Assembly (NCBI GenBank): GCA_030427735.1
Contig: JAUIBP010000001.1
Span: forward strand, 1-64,000
Reading direction: 5' to 3'
DNA from: Bacteroidia bacterium
GTDB lineage: Bacteria > Bacteroidota > Bacteroidia > Flavobacteriales > Flavobacteriaceae
Length of the DNA: 64,000 bases
Shown here: positions 37,148 through 45,874 of the stretch, piece after piece
Numbering within the stretch: position 1 is the stretch's first letter
Layout: each line of letters opens with the position of its first letter
Position numbers and translations under genes: made by a program
The notes under the pieces: generated by a model
The model's database searches: none
Told to the model about the DNA's origin: nothing
Seen by the model: only the letters and a program-made list of their open reading frames with translations

Positions 37148-38424
37148 TATACCAGTACTGCTAATGAAGCTGTTAAAGATTGTCTACTATACTTTTGCAA
37201 ACCTATACCATGCGATTGCAAATTCCCTGCTTTATAAGCTAAATAATAGCTGTAAATCTGAGACTTTAATTCGTTATAAGCATTATAATAAAAATAATGA
37301 CCTGTATTGGTTTCTTTAATAATTTGCTCGACATCTGATGCTTTTGGGCCTAAAGCTAAAATGGGTCGATTAGACACCATATATTCGAACAACTTACCCG
37401 GAATGATGCATTTAGTATCGGGAGAATCAATTTCTATGAGTAACAATACTTGTGATTTCCGCTGAAACGCTACCGCCTGCTCGTGATTTACATAACCAAA
37501 ATTCTTACAAAATGATTGCAGTTTAAATCCCGCTATAGAGTTAAGAACATCTTGACTTACATGCCCTACCAAATGCAATTGAAAATCGGAAGCAAAATCG
37601 TTGTGACTGTTTATTAAATCTTCCAATACACGCCAAAGCATTTTTGGGTTTCGTTTAGATAATAACGAGCCAATATGTGCCATTGTAAATTTTGAATCTA
37701 ATGTCATTTCATTCAACTTAACATAGTCGTAACCATTTGTTATAACATGAATAGGCTGTTTAGTAATGGCTTTAAATTCCGATTTAGTAACATGGCTGGT
37801 TACAATAATATCGTCGGCATGCTGTAAAATGTCTCGCTCTAAGTCCTTATGCTTTTTTTTAGAAGCTTCAGTCAACTTAAGCTCTTTATGATAACCTATC
37901 GTTGTCCAAGGATCTCTAAAATCAGCGAACCACTTTACACCTAATAGTTGTTTTAACTGCAAACCAATTAAGTGCAAACTGTGCGGTGGTCCTGTAGTAA
38001 TTACGGCATCGACATCGTGATTACTGATATAATTTTTTAAAAAAGACACCGAAGGTTTTACCCATAGCACCCGTGCATCGGGAATAAAGAAGTTCCCCCT
38101 GATATACAACATCAATTTCTCTAAAGCCGTTTGTGCTTTAGCTTCAGTTATTATCCCCTTACTTATGGTTTCAGATTTTTTTTTAGAAAACATCGCCGCC
38201 CATTTATAGGGCTCTTTTATAGGATGCTTTAAAAGTGTTACATCCTTAGGTATCTCTTGTTCTAAACTAGAATCTAATATAGGGTAATTCGGGTTTTCGG
38301 GAATATACACTATCGGATGTATATTATATTCGGGTAAATATTTTACAAATTTAAGCCAACGTTGCACCCCTGGCCCTCCAGCTGGCGGCCAGTAATAGGT
38401 TACAATAAGTACGTTTTTTTTCAT
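37147..38424 (-). CDS. Glycosyltransferase, GT4-like (GT-B fold)
   Basis: The N-terminal segment T-Y-Y-W-P-P-A-G-G-P-G-V-Q-R-W near residue 9 is typical of GT-B group 1 glycosyltransferases. The C-terminal half has H-I-G-S-L-L-S-K-R-N-P and I-P-G-K-L-F-E-Y-M-V-S-N-R-P-I-L-A, the nucleotide-sugar binding region. There is no signal peptide. It should transfer a sugar from an NDP-sugar onto a growing glycan at the inner face of the membrane. Donor and acceptor are unknown. It is coupled to the flippase by a one-base overlap. Confidence 0.88.
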   Translation of the reverse strand: MKKNVLIVTYYWPPAGGPGVQRWLKFVKYLPEYNIHPIVYIPENPNYPILDSSLEQEIPKDVTLLKHPIKEPYKWAAMFSKKKSETISKGIITEAKAQTALEKLMLYIRGNFFIPDARVLWVKPSVSFLKNYISNHDVDAVITTGPPHSLHLIGLQLKQLLGVKWFADFRDPWTTIGYHKELKLTEASKKKHKDLERDILQHADDIIVTSHVTKSEFKAITKQPIHVITNGYDYVKLNEMTLDSKFTMAHIGSLLSKRNPKMLWRVLEDLINSHNDFASDFQLHLVGHVSQDVLNSIAGFKLQSFCKNFGYVNHEQAVAFQRKSQVLLLIEIDSPDTKCIIPGKLFEYMVSNRPILALGPKASDVEQIIKETNTGHYFYYNAYNELKSQIYSYYLAYKAGNLQSHGIGLQKYSRQSLTASLAVLV

Positions 38425-38488
38425 TGGTTTCAGTCGTTAGTTGAAACTATGCACTTTTAGTGCTAGACTTTCAGTTTCTATAAATATT

Positions 38489-38556
38489 TTTTCGCCACGA
38501 ATGCACGAATATTTGACATAGTTTTTATAAAGATTATTCGTGTATTTGTGGCTAAA
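38489..38556. repeat. Extragenic inverted repeat
   Basis: The arm at 38489-38510 (containing GCCACGAATGCACGAAT) is matched in inverted form by 38535-38556 (ATTCGTGTATTTGTGGC), 19 of 22 positions. It could fold as a long hairpin. The same type of sequence is, as I recall, scattered between genes in many Bacteroidota genomes. Confidence 0.6.
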
Positions 38557-38595
38557 ATAAATACAAATAATCGGACTTTCAGTCTGTTTTCAAAC

Positions 38596-38616
38596 CTATA
38601 GACTTCCAGTCTATAG
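38596..38616. repeat. Short perfect palindrome in the extragenic repeat cluster
   Basis: CTATAGACT and AGTCTATAG are separated by TCC. Nearby bases repeat the words ACTTTCAGT and ACTTCCAGT, so the whole 38.45-38.62 kb stretch is a cluster of small repeats. It may also end transcripts coming from the YfhO gene. Confidence 0.55.
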
Positions 38617-38644
38617 TGGTTTAGGTATAAAAAAATGTAACTTC

Positions 38645-41089
38645 TTAATTGTTAGCTTCTGCATCACCTACATGTTGTGATGCTGATTTATTTTTAAAAC
38701 CTAAAAACAGCCCTAAAACAATTAAAACACCAACCAACAACGAACTCGCTAAGGCTATTTTGCTACCGGTTTGTATTACCTTAGGTTCAAACTTAAATTC
38801 TATAGTATGATTTCCTGCAGGCACATCTAATCCTCTTAAAATATAATTTACACGCTCGTGTGGCACTAATACATTATCTAAATACGCATTCCACCCCTGA
38901 CCGTAATAAATTTCTGAAAATACAGCAAAACCTTTATTAGGGTTATTAGTTTGATATTTAATATAATTAGGCTTGTAAGCAACTACATTTATTGCTGCCG
39001 TTGAGTCTATTACATTTTTAGAATTCGCGATAGTTTTAGACGTTGTAACAGCTACATTTTGAGTGTCTAAACTATCTAATTTTAATATTTCTTCATTTGC
39101 GTTTTCAACCAATTCAACACGATCTACAAACCACGCATTACCATTGGCATCTGTATTCTCGTAAGGAAAATAATCGCCTTGCTCGTTTTGCGCTATAATA
39201 TATTTTGTATTTAACATATTAAGCACATTGATATTGTTTTTTGAAATATAAAAATCGAACACCTCATTATAACGCCCTAATTTTGCAGCGTGATAACCGT
39301 TAAGCGAATTATGGAAATAAGACGCTCTAGCTGCTCCCGAAGTAACATCGAACACTCTAAAATGTGTTGTATCTTTTAAAATTTGAAGATCTGCTGCATT
39401 GGGCTGATAAGGTTTGTTAATCTGCATGGCAGACATAAAATCGTCGTTGTTAACATAACGTCTATCCACCCCTATTAAATCGAATAAAATAAGTGCGGCA
39501 AAAGCAATAGTAACTAAGGTTTCGGATAGTTTTTGTTTTAAAAACATAAAAACCACCCCTGCCGATAGCAAGACTAAAACTAAAGTTCTAATAGTATCGG
39601 TGGTAAACATGCTTACACGATCGGCACGAATAGCATCAATAAAATCGTGACCGTAATTTTGGGCGTAATACCCATCATTTACACCAACAAAATCGAATAA
39701 TGTCGTTTTAAACAGTAAAAATACCAAAGCCAATCCAGCTGTTATTCCAGTAGCATACTTTAAAGCCTTCAACTTATCTTCACTGGCATTCGACTTTTTA
39801 AACAATTCCACTAAAGCAAAAACACCTAAAACCGGTATACATAATTCTAAAATTACTTGTATAGAACTTACCGCCCTAAACTTATTGTACATGGGTACAA
39901 AGTCTATGAATAAATTAGTTAAGACCTCGAAATTTTTTCCGTAAGATAGTAAGAGCGATAATACTGTGCCCCCTACAAGCCACCATTTTAATCGGCCTTT
40001 TACAAGAAATAATCCCAAAACAAATAAAAATAAAATAACTGCCCCCACATAAGCAGGCGCTTCAACTATAGGTTGATCTCCCCAATATGTTGGTGTTTGT
40101 TTAGCTATTTCTCTAGCTTGCAATGGTGTTGCGCCCCGTTTTAAATTGAATTGATAATATTCAGAATCTTTACCTACATCTTCGTGGCTACCGCCGCCCA
40201 ACAGTCTAGGAATAAAAAGGTTTAAAGACTCTACAATACCATAGCTATATTCTGTAATATAATCTTTATCGAGACCTGTAGATATTTCTTTAGTAGAACC
40301 GTCTGCATTTATGGTTAAATCGCTTTGGCCACGTGTACTTTCTTTAACGTACTCTTGTGTTGCCAGAATATTAGTCGCATTTAATCCGATTGACAAAATT
40401 ACAGCCACAAATAAAATTCCAACCGATTTAAAAAAATGAGGAAGCTGCTGTTTTTTATAAGCATCTACTAAGTAAGCAATACCTAAAACCAAAACTAATA
40501 GCAATAAATAATACGTCATTTGGTAATGGTTAGCAACCAACTCTAAGCCCATGGCTACTGTGGTTAGCAAAAAGCCTAGAATGTATTTTTTTCTAAACGT
40601 TAAAACAATACCACTCAAAACCAATGGCATATATGCTATAGCATGCGCTTTACTGTTATGGCCAACACCTAAAATTATTATAAGATAAGTTGAAAATCCA
40701 AAGGCCAGAGCACCAACAACAGCCAGTTTATAATCTAATTTTAAACTCAGCAGTAAAATATAAAACCCTATAAAATATAGGAATAAATAATCGGCTGGAC
40801 GTGGTAAAAACCGAAGCGTTAAATCTAATTTTTTAATATAGTTATGCGGATATTTAGCCCCTAACTGATAGGTAGGCATTCCTCCAAAAGCACTGTTGGT
40901 CCAATACGTTTCTTCGCCTGTTTGGGCTTTAAAGTCCTTTTGCTGTTTAGACATGCCGATATAGTGCATGATATCACTCTGAAAAATCTCTTTCCCCTTT
41001 AAAACCGGACTAAAATAAGCTAGGGATATAACAATAAAACCAATAAAAACTAATAAATGCGGCAGAAGACGCTTAATTGTAAATGACAT
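38645..41089 (-). CDS. YfhO-family membrane protein (GT-C-like)
   Basis: An 814-residue protein with about 12-14 membrane segments in the first ~590 residues. A large extracytoplasmic domain follows (D-Y-F-P-Y-E-N-T-D-A-N-G-N-A-W-F-V-D, then Y-G-Q-G-W-N-A-Y-L-D), and a final helix lies near residue 780. This is the layout of YfhO proteins, which are thought to add sugars to lipoteichoic acids or other surface glycans in Firmicutes. The acceptor in this phylum is unknown. It is 29 bp downstream of the DUF4834 gene. Confidence 0.88.
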   Translation of the reverse strand: MSFTIKRLLPHLLVFIGFIVISLAYFSPVLKGKEIFQSDIMHYIGMSKQQKDFKAQTGEETYWTNSAFGGMPTYQLGAKYPHNYIKKLDLTLRFLPRPADYLFLYFIGFYILLLSLKLDYKLAVVGALAFGFSTYLIIILGVGHNSKAHAIAYMPLVLSGIVLTFRKKYILGFLLTTVAMGLELVANHYQMTYYLLLLVLVLGIAYLVDAYKKQQLPHFFKSVGILFVAVILSIGLNATNILATQEYVKESTRGQSDLTINADGSTKEISTGLDKDYITEYSYGIVESLNLFIPRLLGGGSHEDVGKDSEYYQFNLKRGATPLQAREIAKQTPTYWGDQPIVEAPAYVGAVILFLFVLGLFLVKGRLKWWLVGGTVLSLLLSYGKNFEVLTNLFIDFVPMYNKFRAVSSIQVILELCIPVLGVFALVELFKKSNASEDKLKALKYATGITAGLALVFLLFKTTLFDFVGVNDGYYAQNYGHDFIDAIRADRVSMFTTDTIRTLVLVLLSAGVVFMFLKQKLSETLVTIAFAALILFDLIGVDRRYVNNDDFMSAMQINKPYQPNAADLQILKDTTHFRVFDVTSGAARASYFHNSLNGYHAAKLGRYNEVFDFYISKNNINVLNMLNTKYIIAQNEQGDYFPYENTDANGNAWFVDRVELVENANEEILKLDSLDTQNVAVTTSKTIANSKNVIDSTAAINVVAYKPNYIKYQTNNPNKGFAVFSEIYYGQGWNAYLDNVLVPHERVNYILRGLDVPAGNHTIEFKFEPKVIQTGSKIALASSLLVGVLIVLGLFLGFKNKSASQHVGDAEANN

Positions 41090-41118
41090 GAATATGTGTT
41101 AAACTATGATTGCGAAAA

Positions 41119-41400
41119 TTAATCAATTTCTTCGTAATCTACATATTCACCTACGTTTTTATTTGAAGTTTCTTGTTTTGGCATCTTATCAATAACCACC
41201 TCGCCTTCTGGCCTGGAGCTATTGTAATTACGCTGCTGATTTGGATTGAACTGACTTCCAAACTTTTGCTCGGCTTTCTTCACAAAAAACTTCATAATAG
41301 TTGGCGCAAACATGCGTAACAGTATTTTTCCGCCAAACCAAATAAGTAAAAGTATTAATATCGTTCTCATTAATCCTGTCGCCGAAGCGTATTGAAGCAT
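41119..41400 (-). CDS. DUF4834 family small membrane protein
   Basis: The protein has one membrane helix (L-M-R-T-I-L-I-L-L-L-I-W-F-G-G) near the N-terminus and the conserved ending E-G-E-V-V-I-D-K-M-P and G-E-Y-V-D-Y-E-E-I-D, typical of DUF4834 in flavobacteria. The function is unknown. The ATG at 41400 is the start: the frame could open at a TTG at 41418, but that codon falls inside a perfect -7 box. Confidence 0.88.
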   Translation of the reverse strand: MLQYASATGLMRTILILLLIWFGGKILLRMFAPTIMKFFVKKAEQKFGSQFNPNQQRNYNSSRPEGEVVIDKMPKQETSNKNVGEYVDYEEID

Positions 41401-41415
41401 AATATTTATTTTAGA

Positions 41416-41423
41416 CAAAAATA
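41416..41423 (-). promoter_or_regulatory. -7 box of the DUF4834-YfhO unit
   Basis: TATTTTTG on the minus strand is a perfect TAnnTTTG, 15 bp upstream of the ATG at 41400. It decides the start codon of the DUF4834 gene. No -33 TTG is seen. Confidence 0.5.
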
Positions 41424-41453
41424 CAATTCTTATGTTTTAAAACGAATTGTTAA

Positions 41454-41485
41454 TTGATAAAAAAAATATAAAATCTCTATATTTG
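41454..41485 (+). promoter_or_regulatory. Promoter of the outer-membrane protein gene
   Basis: TTG (41454-41456), 21-bp spacer, TATATTTG (41478-41485): a full flavobacterial promoter, 28 bp before the start codon at 41514. Confidence 0.75.
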
Positions 41486-41513
41486 ACAGCTAAGACCACA
41501 AATTGGAAACCCT

Positions 41514-42491
41514 ATGAAAACCTATTTAAGTTTTTTACTCTTTTCGCTTCCGCTCCTTACCATAGCGCAATATACCGATGTTATAAACTCTAACCGTCCT
41601 GGTGTTTCGCAAAGTGCCTATGCCGTAGGGCATAATGTGGTTCAGTTAGAAGCTGGCCCGTATTATACAAGCGAAAACCACACCCCTTTAGAATACGATG
41701 TTAAAGGCTTTGGTGTCGATTTTGCCGGACGTTACGGTTTACTTTGGGAACCCTTGGAAATTATGATTAACGGAACGTTTCAACGCGATAAATATTCCGA
41801 TAACCGCTCGGCAATCTCTCAAGATTACACACGGTCGAATTTTAAAAACTTAACCTTGGGCGCCAAGTATTTAATTTACGATCCACATAAAAATGCGGTT
41901 GAAGAAAAACCCAATCTGTACAGTTGGAAAGCGAACAGAAAATTTAAATGGAGTCGTTTAATACCTGCTGTTTCTGTTTTTGCAGGTGCAAATTACGATA
42001 CCGAAGACAACCCTTACACCGCTCCTGGTGTTGAAGGTGTTAGCGCTAAAGTAGTACTTATTACTCAGCATAATTTTTCGAACGGATGGGTTTTTGTCAT
42101 GAACTTTATGGGAGATCGTATTGGTTCGGATGACTTTTCGCAACAATATATTTTTACATTAACCCACGGATTCAACGAAAAATGGGTCGCTTTTGGAGAA
42201 TACCAGGCCATTAATAGCGATTTTTATGCCGACGACCTATTTAGATTAGGAGGTGCCTACCTGTTAAGTAAAAATTTGCAGTTAGATACTGCCATTACTT
42301 TCAACACCAAAGACACACCTTCGGTATTTAATGTTAACTTTGGCGCATCTTACAGATTAGATTTTCATAAAGACCAAGATCCAGAAGAAAACGGAACTTC
42401 GGCCGAACAAGAAGCAGAGCGTCGTAATAACAAAAACCAAGACTTCGAAGACAACAACAGTTCTAGTGATTTTTTAATACCTGAAGATTAA
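41514..42491 (+). CDS. Putative outer-membrane beta-barrel protein (transporter-like)
   Basis: A signal peptide (S-L-P-L-L-T-I-A-Q) is followed by alternating beta strands with the start I-N-S-N-R-P-G-V-S-Q-S-A, seen in flavobacterial proteins annotated as transporters related to the phenol-degradation MetA barrel. T-L-G-A-K-Y-L-I-Y and G-F-N-E-K-W-V-A-F-G-E-Y are barrel-like strands. The last ~50 residues are polar, rich in E, N and Q, and may be periplasmic or disordered. The substrate is unknown. It may be cotranscribed with the next gene, 30 bp downstream. Confidence 0.7.
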   Translation: MKTYLSFLLFSLPLLTIAQYTDVINSNRPGVSQSAYAVGHNVVQLEAGPYYTSENHTPLEYDVKGFGVDFAGRYGLLWEPLEIMINGTFQRDKYSDNRSAISQDYTRSNFKNLTLGAKYLIYDPHKNAVEEKPNLYSWKANRKFKWSRLIPAVSVFAGANYDTEDNPYTAPGVEGVSAKVVLITQHNFSNGWVFVMNFMGDRIGSDDFSQQYIFTLTHGFNEKWVAFGEYQAINSDFYADDLFRLGGAYLLSKNLQLDTAITFNTKDTPSVFNVNFGASYRLDFHKDQDPEENGTSAEQEAERRNNKNQDFEDNNSSSDFLIPED

Positions 42492-42521
42492 ACTAAACAT
42501 GATTGTTTTTTAATTTTTAAT

Positions 42522-43640
42522 ATGATTACAATAAAAGAAGTTTTAAATAAAAAAGACTTAAAAACATTTGTTAAGTTTCCTTTTACACTCTACAAAGACT
42601 CCCCGTATTGGGTGCCGCCAATTATTAGCGAAGAAATGGAAACCTTCAACAAAACTAAAAATCCTATTTTTGAAGATGCCGATGCCCGACTCTTTCTAGC
42701 CTTTAAAAACAACGTTTTGGTAGGCAGAGTTGCTGTAATTATTAATCATTTGGACTTAAATAAAGGCATTAACAAAGTACGTTTTGGATGGTTGGATATG
42801 ATTAACGACATAGAAGTAACTAAAGCGCTACTTAACCAAGTAAACACTATCGGTAAAGAACATCAATTAGAATATATGGAAGGCCCTATAGGCTTTTCGA
42901 ATTTAGATAAAGTTGGCGTTTTAACAGAGGGCTACGACCATATTGGCTCGATGGTTACTTGGTACAATTACCCCTACTATGTAGAGCATTTAAAAACCTT
43001 ACAATTTTCGGTCGAAAAAGAGTATCAAGAAAATAAATTTCCGTTTAAAAATGTAAATCCCGATTTCTTTTTAAGAATTCAGAATTTAGTTAAAAAACGA
43101 TACAAACTAAAACCATTAAATTTTAGTAAAACAGAGGAATTGATGCCTTATGTAGACCAAATGTTCGATCTTTTTAACAAGAGCTACGCCGATTTATCGT
43201 CGTTTGTAGAAATTACAGATTTACAAAAAGAGTATTTCAAGAAAAAATTCATTTCGTTTATAAATCCAGAGTTTATAAAATTTGTAATGGACAGCGATAA
43301 CAATATGGTCGCATTTGCCGTAGTTATGCCGTCTTTTGCAGAGGCCCTACAGAAAGCCAAAGGTAAACTATTCCCTTTTGGTTTTTTACACTTATTAAAA
43401 GCTAAAAAAAGGTGCGAAACCGTATCTTTCTATCTTATTGGGGTTGCACCAGAATATCACAACAAAGGCGTTACAGCCATTATTTTCAACGAATTTTACG
43501 AAACCCTAAAACAGTATAATGTTATAAATTGTATTCGCACACCAGAATTAGAAAACAATTTGGCTTCTGTTCAAATCTGGAAACATGTAAACTCGGTAAC
43601 ATACAAACGCCGAAAAACATTTACAAAACAACTCGAATAG
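42522..43640 (+). CDS. GNAT-like acetyltransferase-fold protein
   Basis: A 372-residue protein with the beginning F-V-K-F-P-F-T-L-Y-K-D-S-P-Y-W-V-P-P, the mark of a family found widely in Bacteroidota. The C-terminal part has G-V-A-P-E-Y-H-N-K-G-V-T-A-I, an acetyl-CoA binding loop of GNAT type, and L-E-N-N-L-A-S-V-Q-I-W. The N-terminal half also looks like a degenerate GNAT domain. The acceptor is unknown. Database entries that call this family GTP cyclohydrolase appear to be wrong. Confidence 0.75.
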   Translation: MITIKEVLNKKDLKTFVKFPFTLYKDSPYWVPPIISEEMETFNKTKNPIFEDADARLFLAFKNNVLVGRVAVIINHLDLNKGINKVRFGWLDMINDIEVTKALLNQVNTIGKEHQLEYMEGPIGFSNLDKVGVLTEGYDHIGSMVTWYNYPYYVEHLKTLQFSVEKEYQENKFPFKNVNPDFFLRIQNLVKKRYKLKPLNFSKTEELMPYVDQMFDLFNKSYADLSSFVEITDLQKEYFKKKFISFINPEFIKFVMDSDNNMVAFAVVMPSFAEALQKAKGKLFPFGFLHLLKAKKRCETVSFYLIGVAPEYHNKGVTAIIFNEFYETLKQYNVINCIRTPELENNLASVQIWKHVNSVTYKRRKTFTKQLE

Positions 43641-43647
43641 CAATACG

Positions 43648-43700
43648 ATTAAAAAGCAATAAGGGGATATTTTTAATATCCCCTTATTGCTTTTTAATCT
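43648..43700. terminator. Strong bidirectional terminator
   Basis: A perfect 24-bp inverted repeat with a 5-nt TTTTA loop. Its core is GCAATAAGGGGATAT/ATATCCCCTTATTGC, with A-tracts on the left and T-tracts on the right. It lies between the convergent GNAT-like and pirin genes and should stop transcription in both directions. Confidence 0.92.
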
Positions 43701-43715
43701 CCTTAATTTTAAAAT

Positions 43716-44438
43716 TTAAAATTGCATCGGCACTTCTATAAATAAGAATGAAGCCTCTGTTTTTGCCTCTATTGTAAAACTTGGAGTATCGCTAACCCCA
43801 ACGGCATCGCGAGTTTCTAAACTAACATTAGCCACTGTGGCACTACCGTGTACTAGCATAACATACACACCATGATTAGCACTTTTTAAAGCGTAATCGA
43901 ACGTTTTGTTTTCTGTTAAATCTAACCTAGAAATTTTTGCGTCTTGATGAATCTGTAATGCACCTTCGGTATCCTCGTCTATAGAAGTCACTAAGGTTTG
44001 TAAAATATTTTCTCTGTCCGATGCATTAAACGTTTTCTGATCGTAACGCGGCGACACATTCTGTTTATTTGGTATTATCCAAATCTGAAAAAGGTTTAAA
44101 TGCTCTTCGTCCGAACCATTAATTTCGGAATGCTCCACTCCTGTTCCGGCTGACATTACCTGCACCTCGTTTGGCAAGACAGACTCCCAGGTATTCCCCA
44201 TAGAATCTCTGTGTTTTAACACACCTTTTAATGGAATGGTTATGATTTCCATATTCTGATGCGGATGGGTTCCAAATCCCATTTTAGGTGCAATAATATC
44301 GTCGTTCAAAACGCGTAAAGCACCAAAATGAATGCGGTCTTCGTTATACCAATTAGCAAAACTAAACGAATGATTGGCTTGTAACCATCCGTGATTGGCA
44401 AACCCTCTGCTTTCTGCTTTATGTTGTACTGTTTTCAT
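43716..44438 (-). CDS. Pirin-family bicupin (YhhW-like quercetinase type)
   Basis: The N-terminal cupin has the metal-binding pattern H58-x-H60 in G-T-H-P-H-Q-N-M-E and H103-x-E105 in G-V-E-H-S-E. S-F-S-F-A-N-W-Y and M-G-F-G-T-H-P-H are pirin hallmarks. Bacterial members can open quercetin-like rings with oxygen. The ATG at 44438 (M-K-T-V-Q-H) fits the family better than the one 27 nt upstream. It lies 43 bp after marR and is probably the last gene of the FMN reductase-GNAT-MarR-pirin operon, which suggests a role against electrophiles or quinones. Confidence 0.9.
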   Translation of the reverse strand: MKTVQHKAESRGFANHGWLQANHSFSFANWYNEDRIHFGALRVLNDDIIAPKMGFGTHPHQNMEIITIPLKGVLKHRDSMGNTWESVLPNEVQVMSAGTGVEHSEINGSDEEHLNLFQIWIIPNKQNVSPRYDQKTFNASDRENILQTLVTSIDEDTEGALQIHQDAKISRLDLTENKTFDYALKSANHGVYVMLVHGSATVANVSLETRDAVGVSDTPSFTIEAKTEASFLFIEVPMQF

Positions 44439-44481
44439 GTTTTGTTGTTTTAATTTCACTATCAATCACTATAAGATGTGA

Positions 44482-44919
44482 TTATCTTATTTTATCTAAT
44501 AAATCGCTTAATTGCTCGGCTTCTTCAACTGTTAAATTTTTCATTAAATCGGCATTAAAATCTTCCGATATATGTTCTAATAACTCCACCCCTTTATCGG
44601 TAATATTTATGTGTACCACACGTCGATCGGTTGGGCAGGCTATACGTTCTATTAAATTTTTAGCACACAACTTATCCATTAACCTTGTGGCATTGGGCGC
44701 TCGATCTATCATCCTGTTTTTTATTGTTTGCACTTTTAATGGTTTATTCGCCCCCTTTAAAATGCGTAAAATATTATACTGTTGTGGAGAAATTCCAAAG
44801 GGTTTAAAAAATTCGTTTTGTAAACTCGTTACCCAATTTGCAGTATATAAAATGTTAACCAAAGCTTTTAGTTTGGGGTTATTAAAACGCGATGTAATAT
44901 CTTTGGCTATATCTCCCAT
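44482..44919 (-). CDS. MarR-family transcriptional regulator
   Basis: A winged helix protein with Q-Y-N-I-L-R-I-L-K-G-A near residue 47, the recognition region M-I-D-R-A-P-N-A-T-R-L-M-D-K-L, and the wing C-P-T-D-R-R-V-V-H-I-N-I-T-D-K-G. It probably represses its own operon and responds to a phenolic or oxidant. A suitable 18-bp palindrome covers the operon promoter at 45777. It is separated from the GNAT gene by one base. Confidence 0.93.
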   Translation of the reverse strand: MGDIAKDITSRFNNPKLKALVNILYTANWVTSLQNEFFKPFGISPQQYNILRILKGANKPLKVQTIKNRMIDRAPNATRLMDKLCAKNLIERIACPTDRRVVHINITDKGVELLEHISEDFNADLMKNLTVEEAEQLSDLLDKIR

Positions 44920-44920
44920 A

Positions 44921-45202
44921 CTATATTAGAATAGATTTATACGCTTTGTTTTTGTTAAGTACTGCCGAGGCGTATGTACATAAAGGCTGAATTTTTAAAT
45001 CGTTTTGCTTAGCAAAATTCACAACAGCTTCAATTAAAGCCTTCCCTACACCCTGACCTTGTAAACTCGAATCGACTTCGGTATGCGCTATTACCAATAC
45101 GTTTTCAGTTTTATAGAAATAGTTTAATAATGCGACTGGCTTATCTTTATCTCCGACATAAAACCTGCCTTGACTATCATTTTCATCCAATTTAATTTCC
45201 AT
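44921..45202 (-). CDS. Small GNAT-family N-acetyltransferase (YidJ-like)
   Basis: A 93-residue single-domain protein with H-T-E-V-D-S-S-L-Q-G-Q-G-V-G-K-A-L-I, the acetyl-CoA pyrophosphate loop, and the ending P-L-C-T-Y-A-S, typical of the Gcn5-related minimal acetyltransferases. The substrate is unknown. It lies between the FMN reductase and marR genes with gaps of 2 and 1 bp. Confidence 0.88.
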   Translation of the reverse strand: MEIKLDENDSQGRFYVGDKDKPVALLNYFYKTENVLVIAHTEVDSSLQGQGVGKALIEAVVNFAKQNDLKIQPLCTYASAVLNKNKAYKSILI

Positions 45203-45204
45203 AA

Positions 45205-45735
45205 CTACAATTCGTTTTTTAAGGTATCTACTGCTTCTTTCAACAAGGCATCTAACGCATCATCACTAATGGCTCCCGATTTAAAATGATCGTTAAATTT
45301 TGGCAAAGAAAATGTAGCCACTATATGTCCACCATTAAACGGAAATCGTCCTTTCGCTATATCTAAAACAGATTGCCCGCCACGTGCTCCAGGAGAAGTA
45401 GCCATAAGTAACATTGGTTTATTTTGCCAAACTTTACCGTCTATTCTAGACATCCAGTCGAACAAATTCTTAAACACCGTAGCATACGCACCATTATGTT
45501 CGGCTAGCGACAGTACGATGCCATCGGTATTTTTTATATGATTAAAAAATGATTGCGCCAGGCTTGGAATACCTTCCTCGCGCTCGATATCTACACTAAA
45601 AACTGGTAACGGAAAATCGTTTAAATCTAAAACTGTAACCGAAACACTTTCTAATAAAGTAGACGCATAGACCGCTAATTGTTTGTTTATAGACGTTTTA
45701 CTGTTGCTTCCGGCAAATACTATTATATTTTTCAT
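45205..45735 (-). CDS. NADPH-dependent FMN reductase family protein
   Basis: A flavodoxin-like fold enzyme: I-V-F-A-G-S-N-S-K-T-S-I-N at the N-terminus binds FMN phosphate, and L-S-L-A-E-H-N-G-A-Y with A-T-S-P-G-A-R-G-G complete the site. Such enzymes reduce quinones, azo dyes or FMN with NADPH. The ATG at 45735 is the start: a perfect promoter lies at 45756-45786, inside the longer open frame to 45801. First gene of the MarR operon. Confidence 0.9.
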   Translation of the reverse strand: MKNIIVFAGSNSKTSINKQLAVYASTLLESVSVTVLDLNDFPLPVFSVDIEREEGIPSLAQSFFNHIKNTDGIVLSLAEHNGAYATVFKNLFDWMSRIDGKVWQNKPMLLMATSPGARGGQSVLDIAKGRFPFNGGHIVATFSLPKFNDHFKSGAISDDALDALLKEAVDTLKNEL

Positions 45736-45755
45736 GCTTTCTGTTTTGATAACAT

Positions 45756-45786
45756 CAAAGATACAACAAAATATTTTATATTCCAA
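45756..45786 (-). promoter_or_regulatory. Promoter of the FMN reductase-GNAT-MarR-pirin operon
   Basis: On the minus strand: TTG (45786-45784), 20-bp spacer, TATCTTTG (45763-45756), a full -33/-7 pair. The -33 element is inside the palindrome at 45777-45794. Confidence 0.75.
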
Positions 45787-45794
45787 GGAATATA
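45777..45794. promoter_or_regulatory. Candidate MarR operator
   Basis: TATATTCC-AA-GGAATATA is an 18-bp inverted repeat with two central bases, a normal size for MarR sites. It covers the -33 element, so binding should block RNA polymerase. Confidence 0.6.
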
Positions 45795-45874
45795 TTTCCA
45801 TGTTATTTAATTTGATAAAACCAATACATTAAACTATTTTGAAACTTTTGTACTTTAGCGAAAATTTAGGATAC

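Noticed and set aside
44464-44490. Overlapping small inverted repeats between marR and the pirin gene
   Set aside because: Arms of 6-7 bp without a T-tract overlap the marR stop; neither a terminator nor an operator can be supported.
45736-45801. Longer N-terminus for the FMN reductase
   Set aside because: The extra 22 codons contain the operon promoter, and the family starts at the second Met.
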